The notes beneath the pieces were generated by a model. The model worked only from the letters and a program-made list of their open reading frames with translations. It ran no database searches and was not told the origin of the DNA. The position numbers and the translations under genes are program-made. From Streptomyces sp. NBC_00223 (GTDB taxonomy: Bacteria; Actinomycetota; Actinomycetes; Streptomycetales; Streptomycetaceae), in NCBI RefSeq assembly GCF_036199905.1, contig NZ_CP108109.1:6199501-6263500 (forward strand): DNA of 64,000 nt. The letters are read 5' to 3'. Position 1 is the first letter of the stretch, and every line of letters begins with the position of its first letter. This document shows, piece after piece, positions 51,366 through 60,851 of the stretch.

Positions 51366-54300
51366 CTAGCGCTCCTGGTTCTGGGGGCCGCCGAATCGGC
51401 GATCGGTGGCCTGTCCGTTCGTGTCAGTTCCAGCAGTGCGCCCTTGCTGGACGCCACGTCGCAGATTACTCAACCTGCCGCGTACGTCCTCCGGTGCGCG
51501 GGAGACCTGTGGGCCACCCTGCGGGGTCTGCGCCGCGGCGCCCGGAACCAGATTGGCCTTGGGCACCCGGCGGGGCAGGCCGGAGGGGGTGACCCCGCCT
51601 GCCTTGGGCTCGCGGACCGATTCGGCCCGTTGCCAGTTCTCGTCGTTGGTCGACCGCCAGTCGGTGCCGTCCGGCTGCGGCGGGTTCTCGGGCTCGGGCT
51701 CGGGGGTCTCCTGAGCGGGCTGTTCCTGAGGTGAACTCGGTTGCTGCCGTTCGCGGCGCGGCAGGCCGGCATCCGTCAGCGAAGGCGAGACTACGCTCTC
51801 CGACGGCTGCTGGGGGAGCGGCGGAACGGATTCCGTTACCTCGGGTTCCGGAGCCGGCCATCCCTCCTGAGCAGGGGAGTAACCGGAGTACTCCGCCTGG
51901 TGACCGGCGGGACGCGCTTCCGCCTCCGGGTAGCCGGCGTCGTACCCGCCCTGGCCGCCCTGGGTGTACGCGGCGGGGTCGTACGGCTGCTGGTAGCCCT
52001 GGTCGAAGGAGTCGAAGGAACTGTCGTACGACTGAGGTGCGTACGACTGCCCGAAGAAACCGTTCTGCGGCTGCGGGTCCGGCTGTTGGGGCTGCTGCGG
52101 TACGTAACTCTCAAGTCCCTCGGAGGCCGGCTGCTCGCTGTAGCCGTGGCCGTCGTAGCCCTGCTGGTCGTAGCCGGGCTGGAAGCCCTGCTCGTACGTC
52201 TGCTGCTGGTAGGCCGGGTCATAGCTCTGGTCGTAGCCCTGGGCGCCCTGGGCGGGCTCGTAGCCGCCGTTCTCGTACGCCGGGGCCGTCTGTTGCTCCT
52301 GGGACTGCTGGGGCTGCTGCACGTCCTCCTGGCGGTCCGCGGCCGCGGCGCCCAGCTGGGCGCGGCGCTCCTCGCGGAGCAGCGAGCGGCCCACCGGGTC
52401 GAGGGAGTTGCCCTCTTCGTAGCGGGAGTCGTCGAAGCCGAGCTCCGCGGCCGTGCGCTGGTGGCCGAGTTCCGGCCGCAGCAGGCCCGCGCCCTCCTCG
52501 ACGGCCGTGTGCTCGGGGACGATCCGCGAGACGGTGAAGTCCCGGTCGTCCTCGGGCAGTTCCTCCTCGCCGCCACCGCCGTGGGTGATCGGCTCGGGCA
52601 GCATGACCAGCGAGGTCGTCCCGGCCTGCTCGCCCGAGGGGCGCAGCTGGACCCGGATGCCGTGCCGCTCGGCCAGCCGGCCGACCACGAACAGACCCAT
52701 CCGCTTGGCGATCTCCACGTCCACGGTGGGCGGGTCGGCCAGCTTGTGGTTGATGTCCGCGAAGTCCGTGGCCGTCAGGCCGATGCCCTTGTCGTGGATC
52801 TCGACCATCACCCGGCCGTCCGGCAGCCGGGTCGCGGTGATCCGCACCTTGGTCTGCGGCGAGGAGAACGAGGTGGCGTTCTCCAGCAGCTCGGCCAGCA
52901 GGTGCACGAGGTCGCTGACCGCGCTGCCGTGGATGTCGGTGTCGGGGATGCCGACCAGCTCGATGCGGTCGTACGCCTCCACCTCGGAGGCGGCCGCGCG
53001 CAGCACGTCCACCAGCGGCACCGGCTGGTTCCAGTTGCGGCCGGGCTCCTGGCCCGCGAGGACCAGCAGGTTCTCGCCGTTGCGCCGCATGCGCGTGGCG
53101 AGGTGGTCCATCTTGAACAGGTGCTCCAGCTGGTCCGGGTCCGCCTCGTTGTTCTCCAGCTCGGTGATCAGGGTGAGCTGGCGCTGGATGAGGCCCTGGT
53201 TGCGCTGGGAGAGGTTGGTGAAGATCGCGTTGACGTTGCCCCGCAGCAGCGCCTGCTCGGCGGCCAGCCGGACCGCCTCGCGGTGCACCTGGTCGAAGGC
53301 GCGGGCGACCTCGCCGATCTCGTCCCGGGTGTTGATCGGGATCGGCTGGACCTGGGTGTTCACCCGGCCGGGGTCGGTACGCGACAGCTGGTCGACCAGC
53401 GCGGGCAGCCGGGTCTCGGCGATGTCGAAGGCCGCCGAGCGCAGCCGCCGCATGCTGCGGCTCATCGAGCGGGCCATCAGGCCGGCCACGATGAAGGCGA
53501 TGATCAGGGCGACCAGCACGATCGCCGAGTTGGCCAGCGCGTCCCGCCTGGCGTCGGAGGCGACCGTGGCGGCGCTGGTGGTGGCCTGGTCGGCGAGGTG
53601 GACCTCGACCGAGCGGTACGCCTCGAACAGCAGCGTGGAGGCCGCCATGTACGACTCGGGGGTCACGCCCTCGGCGTGCAGCTGGGACAGGGAGTAGGCC
53701 GGGTTGCCCAGGTCGTTGACCATCTTGGTCAGGTCCGGCGGCACGACGTAGGCCGAGTGGCTCGCCACCGCCTTGTTCTGGGCCGCGGTGATCTGCTCCT
53801 GGCCCTTGGCCACCGCCTGCTTCTGCGCGTCCTGGAGCCGCTGCGCGTCCTCGTCGGTGCCGCCGCCCGCGTACTCCTCGAGCGCGATGGTCTCCAGGTA
53901 CTGGTACGAGCCGAGCGAGGTCCGCTGGAGCGAGAGCTGGGTCGAGGTGGACGACGGGTCGACCAGGATGTGCATCCCGATGGACCGGGTCAGCGACTCC
54001 GCGGCCTTGGCCAGCGAGACGGCGTAGAGCGTACGGCCGTAGGCGGCGCCGTTGTCGGTGCCGTAGCCGAGTTCATTGGCCAGCTCCATCAGCGGGTGCT
54101 GGATCCTGACGTACCACTCCTCGGTCTGCACACCGGACAGCTGGCCGGTGTAGGCGGACTTGCGGAGGGAGGCCAACTGGGGCTCGACCACGCGGAAGTT
54201 GTTCATCCGGCGCTGGAGGTCGGAGTCCTTGGGTATGCGACCCGCGGCCTCGTTGAAGTCGCGGGCGGCGTTGTCGGTGGCGGCGTAGGCCGAACTCACC

Positions 54301-54677
54301 GTGGCCGACTCCCGCTTGCCGGCGAGCAGCGGGACGACGGTGACGTCCCGCTCGTTCTCCAGCGCGTTGCCGTACGTGGCTGCGGCCCGGACCAGGTTCG
54401 CGGTGCGTACCGCGGTCTCCGCCTCGTTCCAGGTGTCCACCGAGCTCTTGACCCGGAAGCCGCCGAAGACGAGGGCGACCAGCACCGGGATCAGCAGAAT
54501 CGCGTTCAGACGTGTGGCGACCCGCCAGTTCCGCATGCTGAACCGGCCGCCGGGGCCGGGCGGCTCGGGAGCTTCCGCGGCCACCGGGTCGGGGCCGGTG
54601 CCCGGACGCTGGGGCGGCGTGAAGTTCCCCCGCGGGCCCTGATCGGTACCCGCTTCTGCTCGCCTCGTGTTCCTCAC
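51366..54677 (-). CDS. cvnA: Conservon sensor histidine-kinase-like protein CvnA
   Basis: About 1103 residues. Two membrane helices (about 57-75 and 382-402) enclose an extracytoplasmic sensor with a nitrate/sulfonate-type (NIT) look. HAMP follows (RSMSRSMRRLRSAAFDIAE), then a dimerisation-like segment with His (FKMDHLATRMRRNGENLL). The ATPase domain is at about 595-680 (LLAELLENATSFSSP, IHDKGIGL, GLFVVGRLAERHGIRVQL). The C-terminal 400 residues are a low-complexity Gln/Tyr/Pro/Gly tail. Conservon sensors work with CvnB, C and D rather than a classical response regulator. GTG 54677 is preferred; a TTG at 54707 is possible. Confidence 0.9.
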   Translation of the reverse strand: MRNTRRAEAGTDQGPRGNFTPPQRPGTGPDPVAAEAPEPPGPGGRFSMRNWRVATRLNAILLIPVLVALVFGGFRVKSSVDTWNEAETAVRTANLVRAAATYGNALENERDVTVVPLLAGKRESATVSSAYAATDNAARDFNEAAGRIPKDSDLQRRMNNFRVVEPQLASLRKSAYTGQLSGVQTEEWYVRIQHPLMELANELGYGTDNGAAYGRTLYAVSLAKAAESLTRSIGMHILVDPSSTSTQLSLQRTSLGSYQYLETIALEEYAGGGTDEDAQRLQDAQKQAVAKGQEQITAAQNKAVASHSAYVVPPDLTKMVNDLGNPAYSLSQLHAEGVTPESYMAASTLLFEAYRSVEVHLADQATTSAATVASDARRDALANSAIVLVALIIAFIVAGLMARSMSRSMRRLRSAAFDIAETRLPALVDQLSRTDPGRVNTQVQPIPINTRDEIGEVARAFDQVHREAVRLAAEQALLRGNVNAIFTNLSQRNQGLIQRQLTLITELENNEADPDQLEHLFKMDHLATRMRRNGENLLVLAGQEPGRNWNQPVPLVDVLRAAASEVEAYDRIELVGIPDTDIHGSAVSDLVHLLAELLENATSFSSPQTKVRITATRLPDGRVMVEIHDKGIGLTATDFADINHKLADPPTVDVEIAKRMGLFVVGRLAERHGIRVQLRPSGEQAGTTSLVMLPEPITHGGGGEEELPEDDRDFTVSRIVPEHTAVEEGAGLLRPELGHQRTAAELGFDDSRYEEGNSLDPVGRSLLREERRAQLGAAAADRQEDVQQPQQSQEQQTAPAYENGGYEPAQGAQGYDQSYDPAYQQQTYEQGFQPGYDQQGYDGHGYSEQPASEGLESYVPQQPQQPDPQPQNGFFGQSYAPQSYDSSFDSFDQGYQQPYDPAAYTQGGQGGYDAGYPEAEARPAGHQAEYSGYSPAQEGWPAPEPEVTESVPPLPQQPSESVVSPSLTDAGLPRRERQQPSSPQEQPAQETPEPEPENPPQPDGTDWRSTNDENWQRAESVREPKAGGVTPSGLPRRVPKANLVPGAAAQTPQGGPQVSRAPEDVRGRLSNLRRGVQQGRTAGTDTNGQATDRRFGGPQNQER

Positions 54678-54736
54678 TGGACCAACAACCTCTCGGCGAC
54701 GGCGCAACGACGGCCGTTCCTACGCTCGGGTTCTGC

Positions 54737-54748
54737 GAATTCCAGCAC
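54737..54748. promoter_or_regulatory. Motif shared by both conservon promoters (copy 1)
   Basis: GAATTCCAGCAC occurs here and at 61027-61038, in the same orientation relative to both operons. It could be a promoter or operator element shared by the two conservons. The function is inferred only from position. Confidence 0.4.
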
Positions 54749-54925
54749 GTCATGGGGGTACCGGCCAAACGTCCGGCACAGGGGAACTGACGTCCGAAGG
54801 GTAAAGATAAAACGGGCATAAGTCCAAAGCCCCGTCAAACCATATGACAGACGTACGCGCTGTGGCACCGGGTGAGCGCGAGCAGTGTTCACAGGCCGTG
54901 GAAACTCTCTCGAAATGTTATGAAG

Positions 54926-54965
54926 ACGGGGACCCCCCGTGCCGGTCGGCACAACGGGTCCCCGT
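54926..54965 (-). terminator. Terminator of the second conservon
   Basis: ACGGGGACCC (54926-54935) pairs with GGGTCCCCGT (54956-54965), with a nested hairpin GTGCC/GGCAC inside. It lies just beyond the cvnD stop at 55001. Confidence 0.8.
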
Positions 54966-55000
54966 GCTCCTGCGATGTGGCAACTCGCCACGCCCGCCAC

Positions 55001-55606
55001 CTACTTGAGACGCGCCAGCAGGGCGTGCTCCACCAGCGTGATCAGCGCGCTCTTGGCCTCGCCGCGGTGTCGGGCGTCGGTGGTGATGATGGGTGCCTCG
55101 GGGCCGATCTGGAGGGCCTCACGGACCTCCTCTGGGCGGTACGGCTGGTGTCCGTCGAAGCCGTTGAGGGCGATGACGAACGGAAGTCCGCTGTTCTCGA
55201 AGTAGTCGACGGCCGGGAAGCAGTCGGCCAGCCGGCGGGTGTCCACCAGCACCACCGCGCCGATCGCCCCGCGCACCAGGTCGTCCCACATGAACCAGAA
55301 ACGGTCCTGGCCCGGAGTGCCGAAAAGATAAAGGATCAGATCGTCGTCGAGGGTGATACGGCCGAAGTCCATCGCCACGGTGGTCGTGGTCTTGTCCTGG
55401 ACGTGACTCAGATCGTCGATCCCGGCCGACGCCGAGGTCATGACCGCCTCGGTGCGCAGCGGGTTGATCTCCGACACCGCGCCGACGAATGTGGTCTTGC
55501 CCACACCGAAGCCACCCGCCACCACGATCTTCGCCGAGGTCGTGGACCGCACCGGCGGCGCGCCGTACGCCTGCTGCGGCTGCGATCTAGAGCTTCCGAA
55601 GTCCAC
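55001..55606 (-). CDS. cvnD: Conservon GTPase CvnD (second copy)
   Basis: 201 residues. It has the same motifs as the copy at 49733: GGFGVGKTTFVG, FGTPGQDRFWFMW and ALNGFDGHQP. The N-terminus carries a short extra segment (RSQPQQAYGAPPVRS) absent from the other copy. The start is GTG at 55606, overlapping the cvnC stop by 20 bases; a TTG or ATG-like extension to 55621 is less likely. It closes the second conservon. Confidence 0.92.
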   Translation of the reverse strand: MDFGSSRSQPQQAYGAPPVRSTTSAKIVVAGGFGVGKTTFVGAVSEINPLRTEAVMTSASAGIDDLSHVQDKTTTTVAMDFGRITLDDDLILYLFGTPGQDRFWFMWDDLVRGAIGAVVLVDTRRLADCFPAVDYFENSGLPFVIALNGFDGHQPYRPEEVREALQIGPEAPIITTDARHRGEAKSALITLVEHALLARLK

Positions 55607-55994
55607 TGAGCACCCTCTCAAGCAGTGTCACATCTGGCTGACCGCCCGCTTCGCCGCTGCCCGGCTGGTGGATGGCCACCATGCCGGCCTCGGCGAGGTC
55701 GGCCACAAGAATCCTGGCCACGCCGAGCGGGATGGCCAGAAGCGCGGAGATCTCGGCCACCGACTTGATCTCACGCGTCAGATGGCAGATCCGCTGGTGC
55801 TCGGGAAGCAGCCCCGCGTACTGCGCCGGATCGGCAGTCGTGCTGACCAGCGCCTCAAGGGCGAGCTGGTAGCGAGGCCGGGTACGGCCACCGGTCATGG
55901 CGTACGGCCGCACCAGCGGCTGGTCGCCTTCCACCCCGTACGGCGCGTGGTGGGACGCGCCGTACGGGCCCGGCGAGGCGGGTGGCGGGGTCAT
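55587..55994 (-). CDS. cvnC: Conservon DUF742 protein CvnC (second copy)
   Basis: 135 residues, with a much shorter Pro/Tyr-rich N-terminus (about 28 residues) than the other copy. The DUF742 core follows: VRPYAMTGGRTRPRYQLALE, LPEHQRICHLTREIKSVAEI, IPLGVARILVADLAEAGMV. The ATG start is at 55994 with GAGGG upstream. Confidence 0.92.
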   Translation of the reverse strand: MTPPPASPGPYGASHHAPYGVEGDQPLVRPYAMTGGRTRPRYQLALEALVSTTADPAQYAGLLPEHQRICHLTREIKSVAEISALLAIPLGVARILVADLAEAGMVAIHQPGSGEAGGQPDVTLLERVLSGLRKL

Positions 55995-56072
55995 GAGGGT
56001 CCTCCGTGTCCGGGCAAGTGCTTGCTGGTGCGCGATAACGAGAACATGCGGTGACTCGCTGACTTCCTTCGC

Positions 56073-56495
56073 TCAGTGCATGAGGCTGCCCTGGAGCTCA
56101 GCACGGAGATCCGGGGTCAGTACGGTTCCTGCTCGGTCGACGAGCAGGGCCATTTCGTAGCCGACGAGGCCGATGTCGCACTCGGGGTGGGCGAGTACGG
56201 CGAGGGAGGAGCCGTCGGAGACGGACATGATGAAGAGGAAGCCGCGTTCCATTTCGACGACGGTCTGGTTGACGCTTCCGCCTTCGAAGATGCGGGAGGC
56301 TCCGGCGGTGAGGGAGGTCAGGCCGGAGGCGACGGCGGCGAGCTGGTCGGCTCGGTCGCGGGGGAATCCGTCGGACATCGCGAGCAGCAGGCCGTCGGCG
56401 GAGACCACCACCGTGTGGGACACCCCGGGGGTGTTGTCCACGAAGTTGGTGATCAACCAGTTCAGGTTCTGTGCCGCCTGGCTCATCGCACTCAA
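56073..56495 (-). CDS. cvnB: Conservon roadblock/LC7 protein CvnB (second copy)
   Basis: 140 residues. The protein differs from the other CvnB at only a few terminal residues (MSAMSQ in place of MSPMSQ; the last residues read SLMH in place of SLLN). The roadblock fold motifs are as for that copy. The TTG start at 56495 follows the cvnA stop directly, with AGGAG upstream. Confidence 0.93.
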   Translation of the reverse strand: MSAMSQAAQNLNWLITNFVDNTPGVSHTVVVSADGLLLAMSDGFPRDRADQLAAVASGLTSLTAGASRIFEGGSVNQTVVEMERGFLFIMSVSDGSSLAVLAHPECDIGLVGYEMALLVDRAGTVLTPDLRAELQGSLMH

Positions 56496-59400
56496 CTAGC
56501 GCTCCTGGTGATTCGTACCGATACCACGGCCGTCGGTGTTGCCCCCGGCCTGGCGGCCTTGCTGGATCCCCCTGCGGAGGTTGGTGAGCCGGCCGCGCAC
56601 GGCGTCGGGGGCCCGGGACACCTGCGGGCCGCCCTGCGGCGCCGCCTGCGGTGTCGCGCCGCCCGCGACCAGGTTGGCCCGGGGCACGCGCCGCGGCAGG
56701 CCCGACGGGGTGACCCCGCCGGCCGACGGCTCGCGCACGGCCTCCGCCCGCTGGCGCAGCGCGTCGTTGGGCGAGCTGCGCCAGTTCGGCGTCTCGCGCG
56801 GCAGCGGCTGGGCCACGGGTGCGGACGGTGCCGGGGAGGCGGCACCGGCCGGGGCCGCGGGGCCTGCCGGGGAGGCGGTGGACTGGGCGGTCGACGGCTG
56901 CGGGGTGCTCGCGGGCCGCTGCGGGCCCGCGGCCGGGCGGTCGTCGCGGCGCTGCGGCGGGGCCGTACGGCCCACCGGGCGCGGCGGCGGGGCCTGCTGG
57001 CCGCGTCCGGCCTGCTCGACGTGGACCTGCTGCATCCGCTCGGCCTGGCCGGTGCGGAACCAGTCGGACTCGATCGCCGCGAAGATCGGCGTCGGCTCGT
57101 CCCCGCGGGTCGGGGCCGGCGGCAGCGCCATCGGCTCGTGGGCGGGCGGCAGTTGGTGCTCGGGGCGGCCCTGCGGGGGCTGCTGGACCGGGTACTGACC
57201 GGGGCCGCCGGTGTCGCCGGGGCCGTTCTGGGGCCGGGCCTGCGGCTGCGGGGGCAGCGCGTGCTGGCCCGTGCCGTCGGCGCCGGGCGCCCGGTGGGTG
57301 CCGGTGTTCGACGGGTCCTGGGCGTTCGGCGTCCAGCCGGGGCTGCCCTGCGAGCCGCGCTGTGCGCGCTGGGGGAGCCCGCCGGGCTGGGGCCGGTCCT
57401 GCCGCGGCCGGGCGGCGGGGGCGCCGTACTGGTTCGGGCCGCCCTCCAGGCCGCGGGGCTCGCCCTGCGGGGGCCGCGGGGCCCGGAACTCACCGGTCTC
57501 CTCCGCGCGGACGGCGGGGAACTGGGCGGTGTCGCCGGGCCCGCCCTGCTGCGCGGGCGCCGGGAACTGCCCGGTGTCGGCGGGGCCGGACGGCTCAGGG
57601 GGAGCCGTGAAGGGCCCGTTGTCCCGGTTGCGGGGCAGACCGGCGTTGTACGGGTCGTCGGGGTTGGGCGGCGCGGTGAAGGGGCCGTTGTCGCGGTTGC
57701 GGGGGAGGCCCGCGTTGTACGGGTCGTCGGGGTTGGGCGGCGCCGTGAACGGCCCGTTGTCGCGGCTGCGGGGCAGACCGGCGTTGAACGGGTCGTCCGG
57801 GTTCGGGGTCCACTCGGGGCTGCCCTGCGGGCCGCGCTGGCCGCGCTGCGGCAGGCCGCCGGGACGGCCGCCCTGACCGCTCTGACCACCCTGTACGCCA
57901 GGACCGCCGGGACCGCCCTGGCCGGTCGGCGCGAACTCGTCGCCGCGGATGGCCGGGAACTGGGCGGTGTCGCCCGGGCCGCCCTGCCGCGGGGGAGCGG
58001 GGAACTGCCCGGTGTCGTCCGGCCGGCCCTGACCGGCCGCGGCCTGCGCCGGACCGCCCTGGCCGCCGCTGCCCTGACCCGCGCCGACCGGTCCCGCGCC
58101 GACCGGTCCCGCGCCCTGGCGCGGGGACGGGCCGGGACGGCCGCCGAAGACGTCGGAGCGGAAGCCGTCGGGACCGGTGCTCTGCGGCTGCGGCGGCGGG
58201 AAGCCGCGGCCCGGAGCGCCGCCCTGGGCGCCCTGACCGGGCTGGCCGGGCTGGCCCTGCGGACCGCCGGGCTGGTTCTGGTTGCTTTGCGGGCGCCCCT
58301 GGGGGCCGCCGGGACGGCCCTGGCGGCCGCCCTGCTGTCCGGGCCTGCCCGGCTGCTGGCCGAACGGGTCGCCGCCCTGCTGCTGGAGGTCGGCCCGCGC
58401 GCCTTGACCGGGCGCGCCCTGGCCGTCGAACGCCGGAGTCGCCTCGTGGTCCTCGTGACCGCGCGGAGTGTCCTGGAGTCCCCGGTCGTCGGGGAAGCCC
58501 TGCGGGCCGTCCTGCGCGGCCCAGCGCGGGCCCGCGGGCTGCTGCGGGGCGCCGCCGGGACCGCCGGGGCGCCCGGCCGCGGGGTTGAGCGCGGGCCGGC
58601 CCGCGCCGCCGCCGACCTGGCCGCGCTGCTGGCCTCGGTTGACCTGCGGGGAGTTGCCGAAGGCGCCGGCGATACCGGAGCCCGAACCGCCGCCCTGGGC
58701 CGGGGGAGCGCCCGCGGCCCGCCCGGGAGGCGTGTTCTTGGCGTTCGCGCCGCCCTGGGTGACGTCGACGGGCAGCATGACCAGCGCGGTCGTACCGCCG
58801 GAGTCGGACGGGCGCAGCTGGATGCGGATGCCGTGCCGCAGGGACAGCCGGCCGACCACGAACAGGCCCATGCGGCGGGAGACGGAGACGTCCACGGTCG
58901 GCGGGCTGGCCAGCCGCTCGTTGATGTCGGCCAGGTCCTCCGGCGACAGGCCGATGCCCGTGTCGTGGATCTCGATCAGCACCCGGCCGTCGGGCAGCGA
59001 GTGACCGGTGACGCGCACCTTGGTCTGCGGCGAGGAGAACGAGGTGGCGTTCTCCAGCAGCTCGGCGAGCAGGTGCACGAGGTCGTTGACGATACGGCCG
59101 GTGACCTCGGCGGACGGCACCGAGGTCAGCTCGATGCGCTCGTACTGCTCCACCTCGGAGGCGGCGGCGCGCAGCACGTCGACCAGCGGGACCGGGCGGG
59201 TCCACCGGCGGCCCGGCTCCTCACCGGCGAGGACCAGCAGGTTCTCACCGTTGCGGCGCATACGGGTCGCGAGGTGGTCGAGCTTGAAGAGCGAGGAGAG
59301 CTGGTCCGGGTCGGCCTCGCGGGACTCCAGCTCGGAGATCAGCGACAGCTGGCGCTGGATGAGGCCCTGGCTGCGGCGCGAGAGGTTGGTGAACATCGCG

Positions 59401-60851
59401 TTGACGTTCCCTCGCAGCAGCGCCTGCTCGGCGGCGAGCCGTACGGCCTCGCTGTGGACCTCGTCGAAGGCGCGGGCGACCTGGCCGATCTCGTCACGGC
59501 TGTTGATGCCGATCGACTCGACGGAGGTGTCCACGTCCTGCGGGTCGGTCTCGGAGAGCTGCTTGACCAGCTCGGGCAGCCGCTTCTGGGCGACGTCCTG
59601 GGCGGTCTGCTGGAGCCTGCGCAGCGAGCGGATCATCGAGCGGGCGACGACGAAGGCGCCGATCACGGCGACACCGAGGACGAGCAGGATGATCGCGCCG
59701 GAGATCAGCGCCTCCTGCTTGGCCTCGCTCTGGAGCCGGAGCGACTTCTGCTGCATCTCGTTCAGCAGCGAGCGCTCGATCTGGTTCATCGCCTGGATCT
59801 TGGTCTTGGCGGCGTCGTCCCAGTCCAGGTAGGAGCTCTCGATCTTGGTGATCGCGCCCTGCGACGCGGCGATCCGCTGGCGCAGGTTGTCGTGCGCGCT
59901 GATCGTGTCGTTGCCGCCCTCGATGGGCTTGAGCAGCGCGGCGCTGTCGGTGCCGTAGACCTTCTGGAAGCGGGTCAGCGCGGTGGCCTCGTCGGACGAG
60001 CTCCACTTGACCGTCTGGTAGTCGTTCGGGTTGAACGTGCCACCGGTGGCGAACGCGGCGCTGATCACCGCGCGCTGGATCGACTCGTACTCCTTGGCCG
60101 AGGAGAAGGCCGCGAGCGCGCGGGTCGCCTTGATCATCTCGGGGTTGTTGGTCGCCTGCGCCATGTCCTGGGAGAGCGACAGCAGCGAGGTGACCAGACC
60201 GTCGTACTGCGAGACGGTCTGCGCGATGCCGGACTCGCCGGAGTAGGCCTCGTCGCGGATCTCGCTCAGCGTGCTCAGCTGGCCGCCGATGGAGACCAGG
60301 GTCGCGCGGACACCGCTGTAGACCGGGTCGCGGTCCGAGACGTCGTCGGTGGCGGACTGGTAGAGCTTCAGCTCGCGGTCGGTGTCCTGGCGGGAGGCGG
60401 CGACCGCGTCGCTGTTCTTCTGGCCGGAAGCGAGGGGGCCGGCCGAGCTGTCCCGTTCCTCCTGGAGCGCGGCGGCGAGGTCCGTCGCGTGCTCGGTGAT
60501 GTCGGTCAGCGTCTTCATGTGCTCAAGCTGGTTGATGTTGTCCAGCGAGCTGTGGATGCGCATGCCGCCGAGCGCGGAGGCGGTCACCACGGGGAGGGCG
60601 AGCAGCGAGATGAGTCTGGTGCTGATCCGCCAGTTGCGCATGGCTATTCGGGGGCCGGGCTTGCTGTCGAGGCCGGTGATACGGCCCGCCTCGATGCCAC
60701 TGGGCATGCTCATCCGCCCAGGGGCCACCGTGGCCCCGGACGTGGCGGCTCCGGAGTCGGCCGCCGCGTGCGTCGAACCGTTGCCGGTCCCGCCGGGCGG
60801 CTGCTCCGCGTCACCCGCAGCGCCGCTGTCCCTCTTGAAACGTCCCTGCAC
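56496..60851 (-). CDS. cvnA: Conservon sensor histidine-kinase-like protein CvnA (second copy)
   Basis: 1451 residues. Membrane helices lie at about 77-97 and 380-403, with an extracytoplasmic sensor between, then a HAMP-like region and a segment with His (FKLDHLATRMRRNGENLL). The ATPase domain is at about 594-690 (LLAELLENATSFSSP, IHDTGIGLS, GLFVVGRLSLRHGIRIQL). The last 750 residues are a very long Gly/Pro/Gln-rich tail. It includes tandem 23-residue repeats around NPDDPYNAGLPRNRDNGPFT (near 57600-57800). The GTG start is at 60851. The tail is nearly twice as long as in the first copy. Confidence 0.9.
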   Translation of the reverse strand: MQGRFKRDSGAAGDAEQPPGGTGNGSTHAAADSGAATSGATVAPGRMSMPSGIEAGRITGLDSKPGPRIAMRNWRISTRLISLLALPVVTASALGGMRIHSSLDNINQLEHMKTLTDITEHATDLAAALQEERDSSAGPLASGQKNSDAVAASRQDTDRELKLYQSATDDVSDRDPVYSGVRATLVSIGGQLSTLSEIRDEAYSGESGIAQTVSQYDGLVTSLLSLSQDMAQATNNPEMIKATRALAAFSSAKEYESIQRAVISAAFATGGTFNPNDYQTVKWSSSDEATALTRFQKVYGTDSAALLKPIEGGNDTISAHDNLRQRIAASQGAITKIESSYLDWDDAAKTKIQAMNQIERSLLNEMQQKSLRLQSEAKQEALISGAIILLVLGVAVIGAFVVARSMIRSLRRLQQTAQDVAQKRLPELVKQLSETDPQDVDTSVESIGINSRDEIGQVARAFDEVHSEAVRLAAEQALLRGNVNAMFTNLSRRSQGLIQRQLSLISELESREADPDQLSSLFKLDHLATRMRRNGENLLVLAGEEPGRRWTRPVPLVDVLRAAASEVEQYERIELTSVPSAEVTGRIVNDLVHLLAELLENATSFSSPQTKVRVTGHSLPDGRVLIEIHDTGIGLSPEDLADINERLASPPTVDVSVSRRMGLFVVGRLSLRHGIRIQLRPSDSGGTTALVMLPVDVTQGGANAKNTPPGRAAGAPPAQGGGSGSGIAGAFGNSPQVNRGQQRGQVGGGAGRPALNPAAGRPGGPGGAPQQPAGPRWAAQDGPQGFPDDRGLQDTPRGHEDHEATPAFDGQGAPGQGARADLQQQGGDPFGQQPGRPGQQGGRQGRPGGPQGRPQSNQNQPGGPQGQPGQPGQGAQGGAPGRGFPPPQPQSTGPDGFRSDVFGGRPGPSPRQGAGPVGAGPVGAGQGSGGQGGPAQAAAGQGRPDDTGQFPAPPRQGGPGDTAQFPAIRGDEFAPTGQGGPGGPGVQGGQSGQGGRPGGLPQRGQRGPQGSPEWTPNPDDPFNAGLPRSRDNGPFTAPPNPDDPYNAGLPRNRDNGPFTAPPNPDDPYNAGLPRNRDNGPFTAPPEPSGPADTGQFPAPAQQGGPGDTAQFPAVRAEETGEFRAPRPPQGEPRGLEGGPNQYGAPAARPRQDRPQPGGLPQRAQRGSQGSPGWTPNAQDPSNTGTHRAPGADGTGQHALPPQPQARPQNGPGDTGGPGQYPVQQPPQGRPEHQLPPAHEPMALPPAPTRGDEPTPIFAAIESDWFRTGQAERMQQVHVEQAGRGQQAPPPRPVGRTAPPQRRDDRPAAGPQRPASTPQPSTAQSTASPAGPAAPAGAASPAPSAPVAQPLPRETPNWRSSPNDALRQRAEAVREPSAGGVTPSGLPRRVPRANLVAGGATPQAAPQGGPQVSRAPDAVRGRLTNLRRGIQQGRQAGGNTDGRGIGTNHQER

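Larger units (their letters stand above)
54678..55000. other. Gap between the two conservons
   Basis: 323 bases with no gene. From right to left it holds the terminator of the second conservon (54926-54965) and then the promoter region of the first. The motif GAATTCCAGCAC (54737-54748), also found upstream of the other cvnA at 61027-61038, lies about 60 bases before the cvnA start. Confidence 0.5.
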
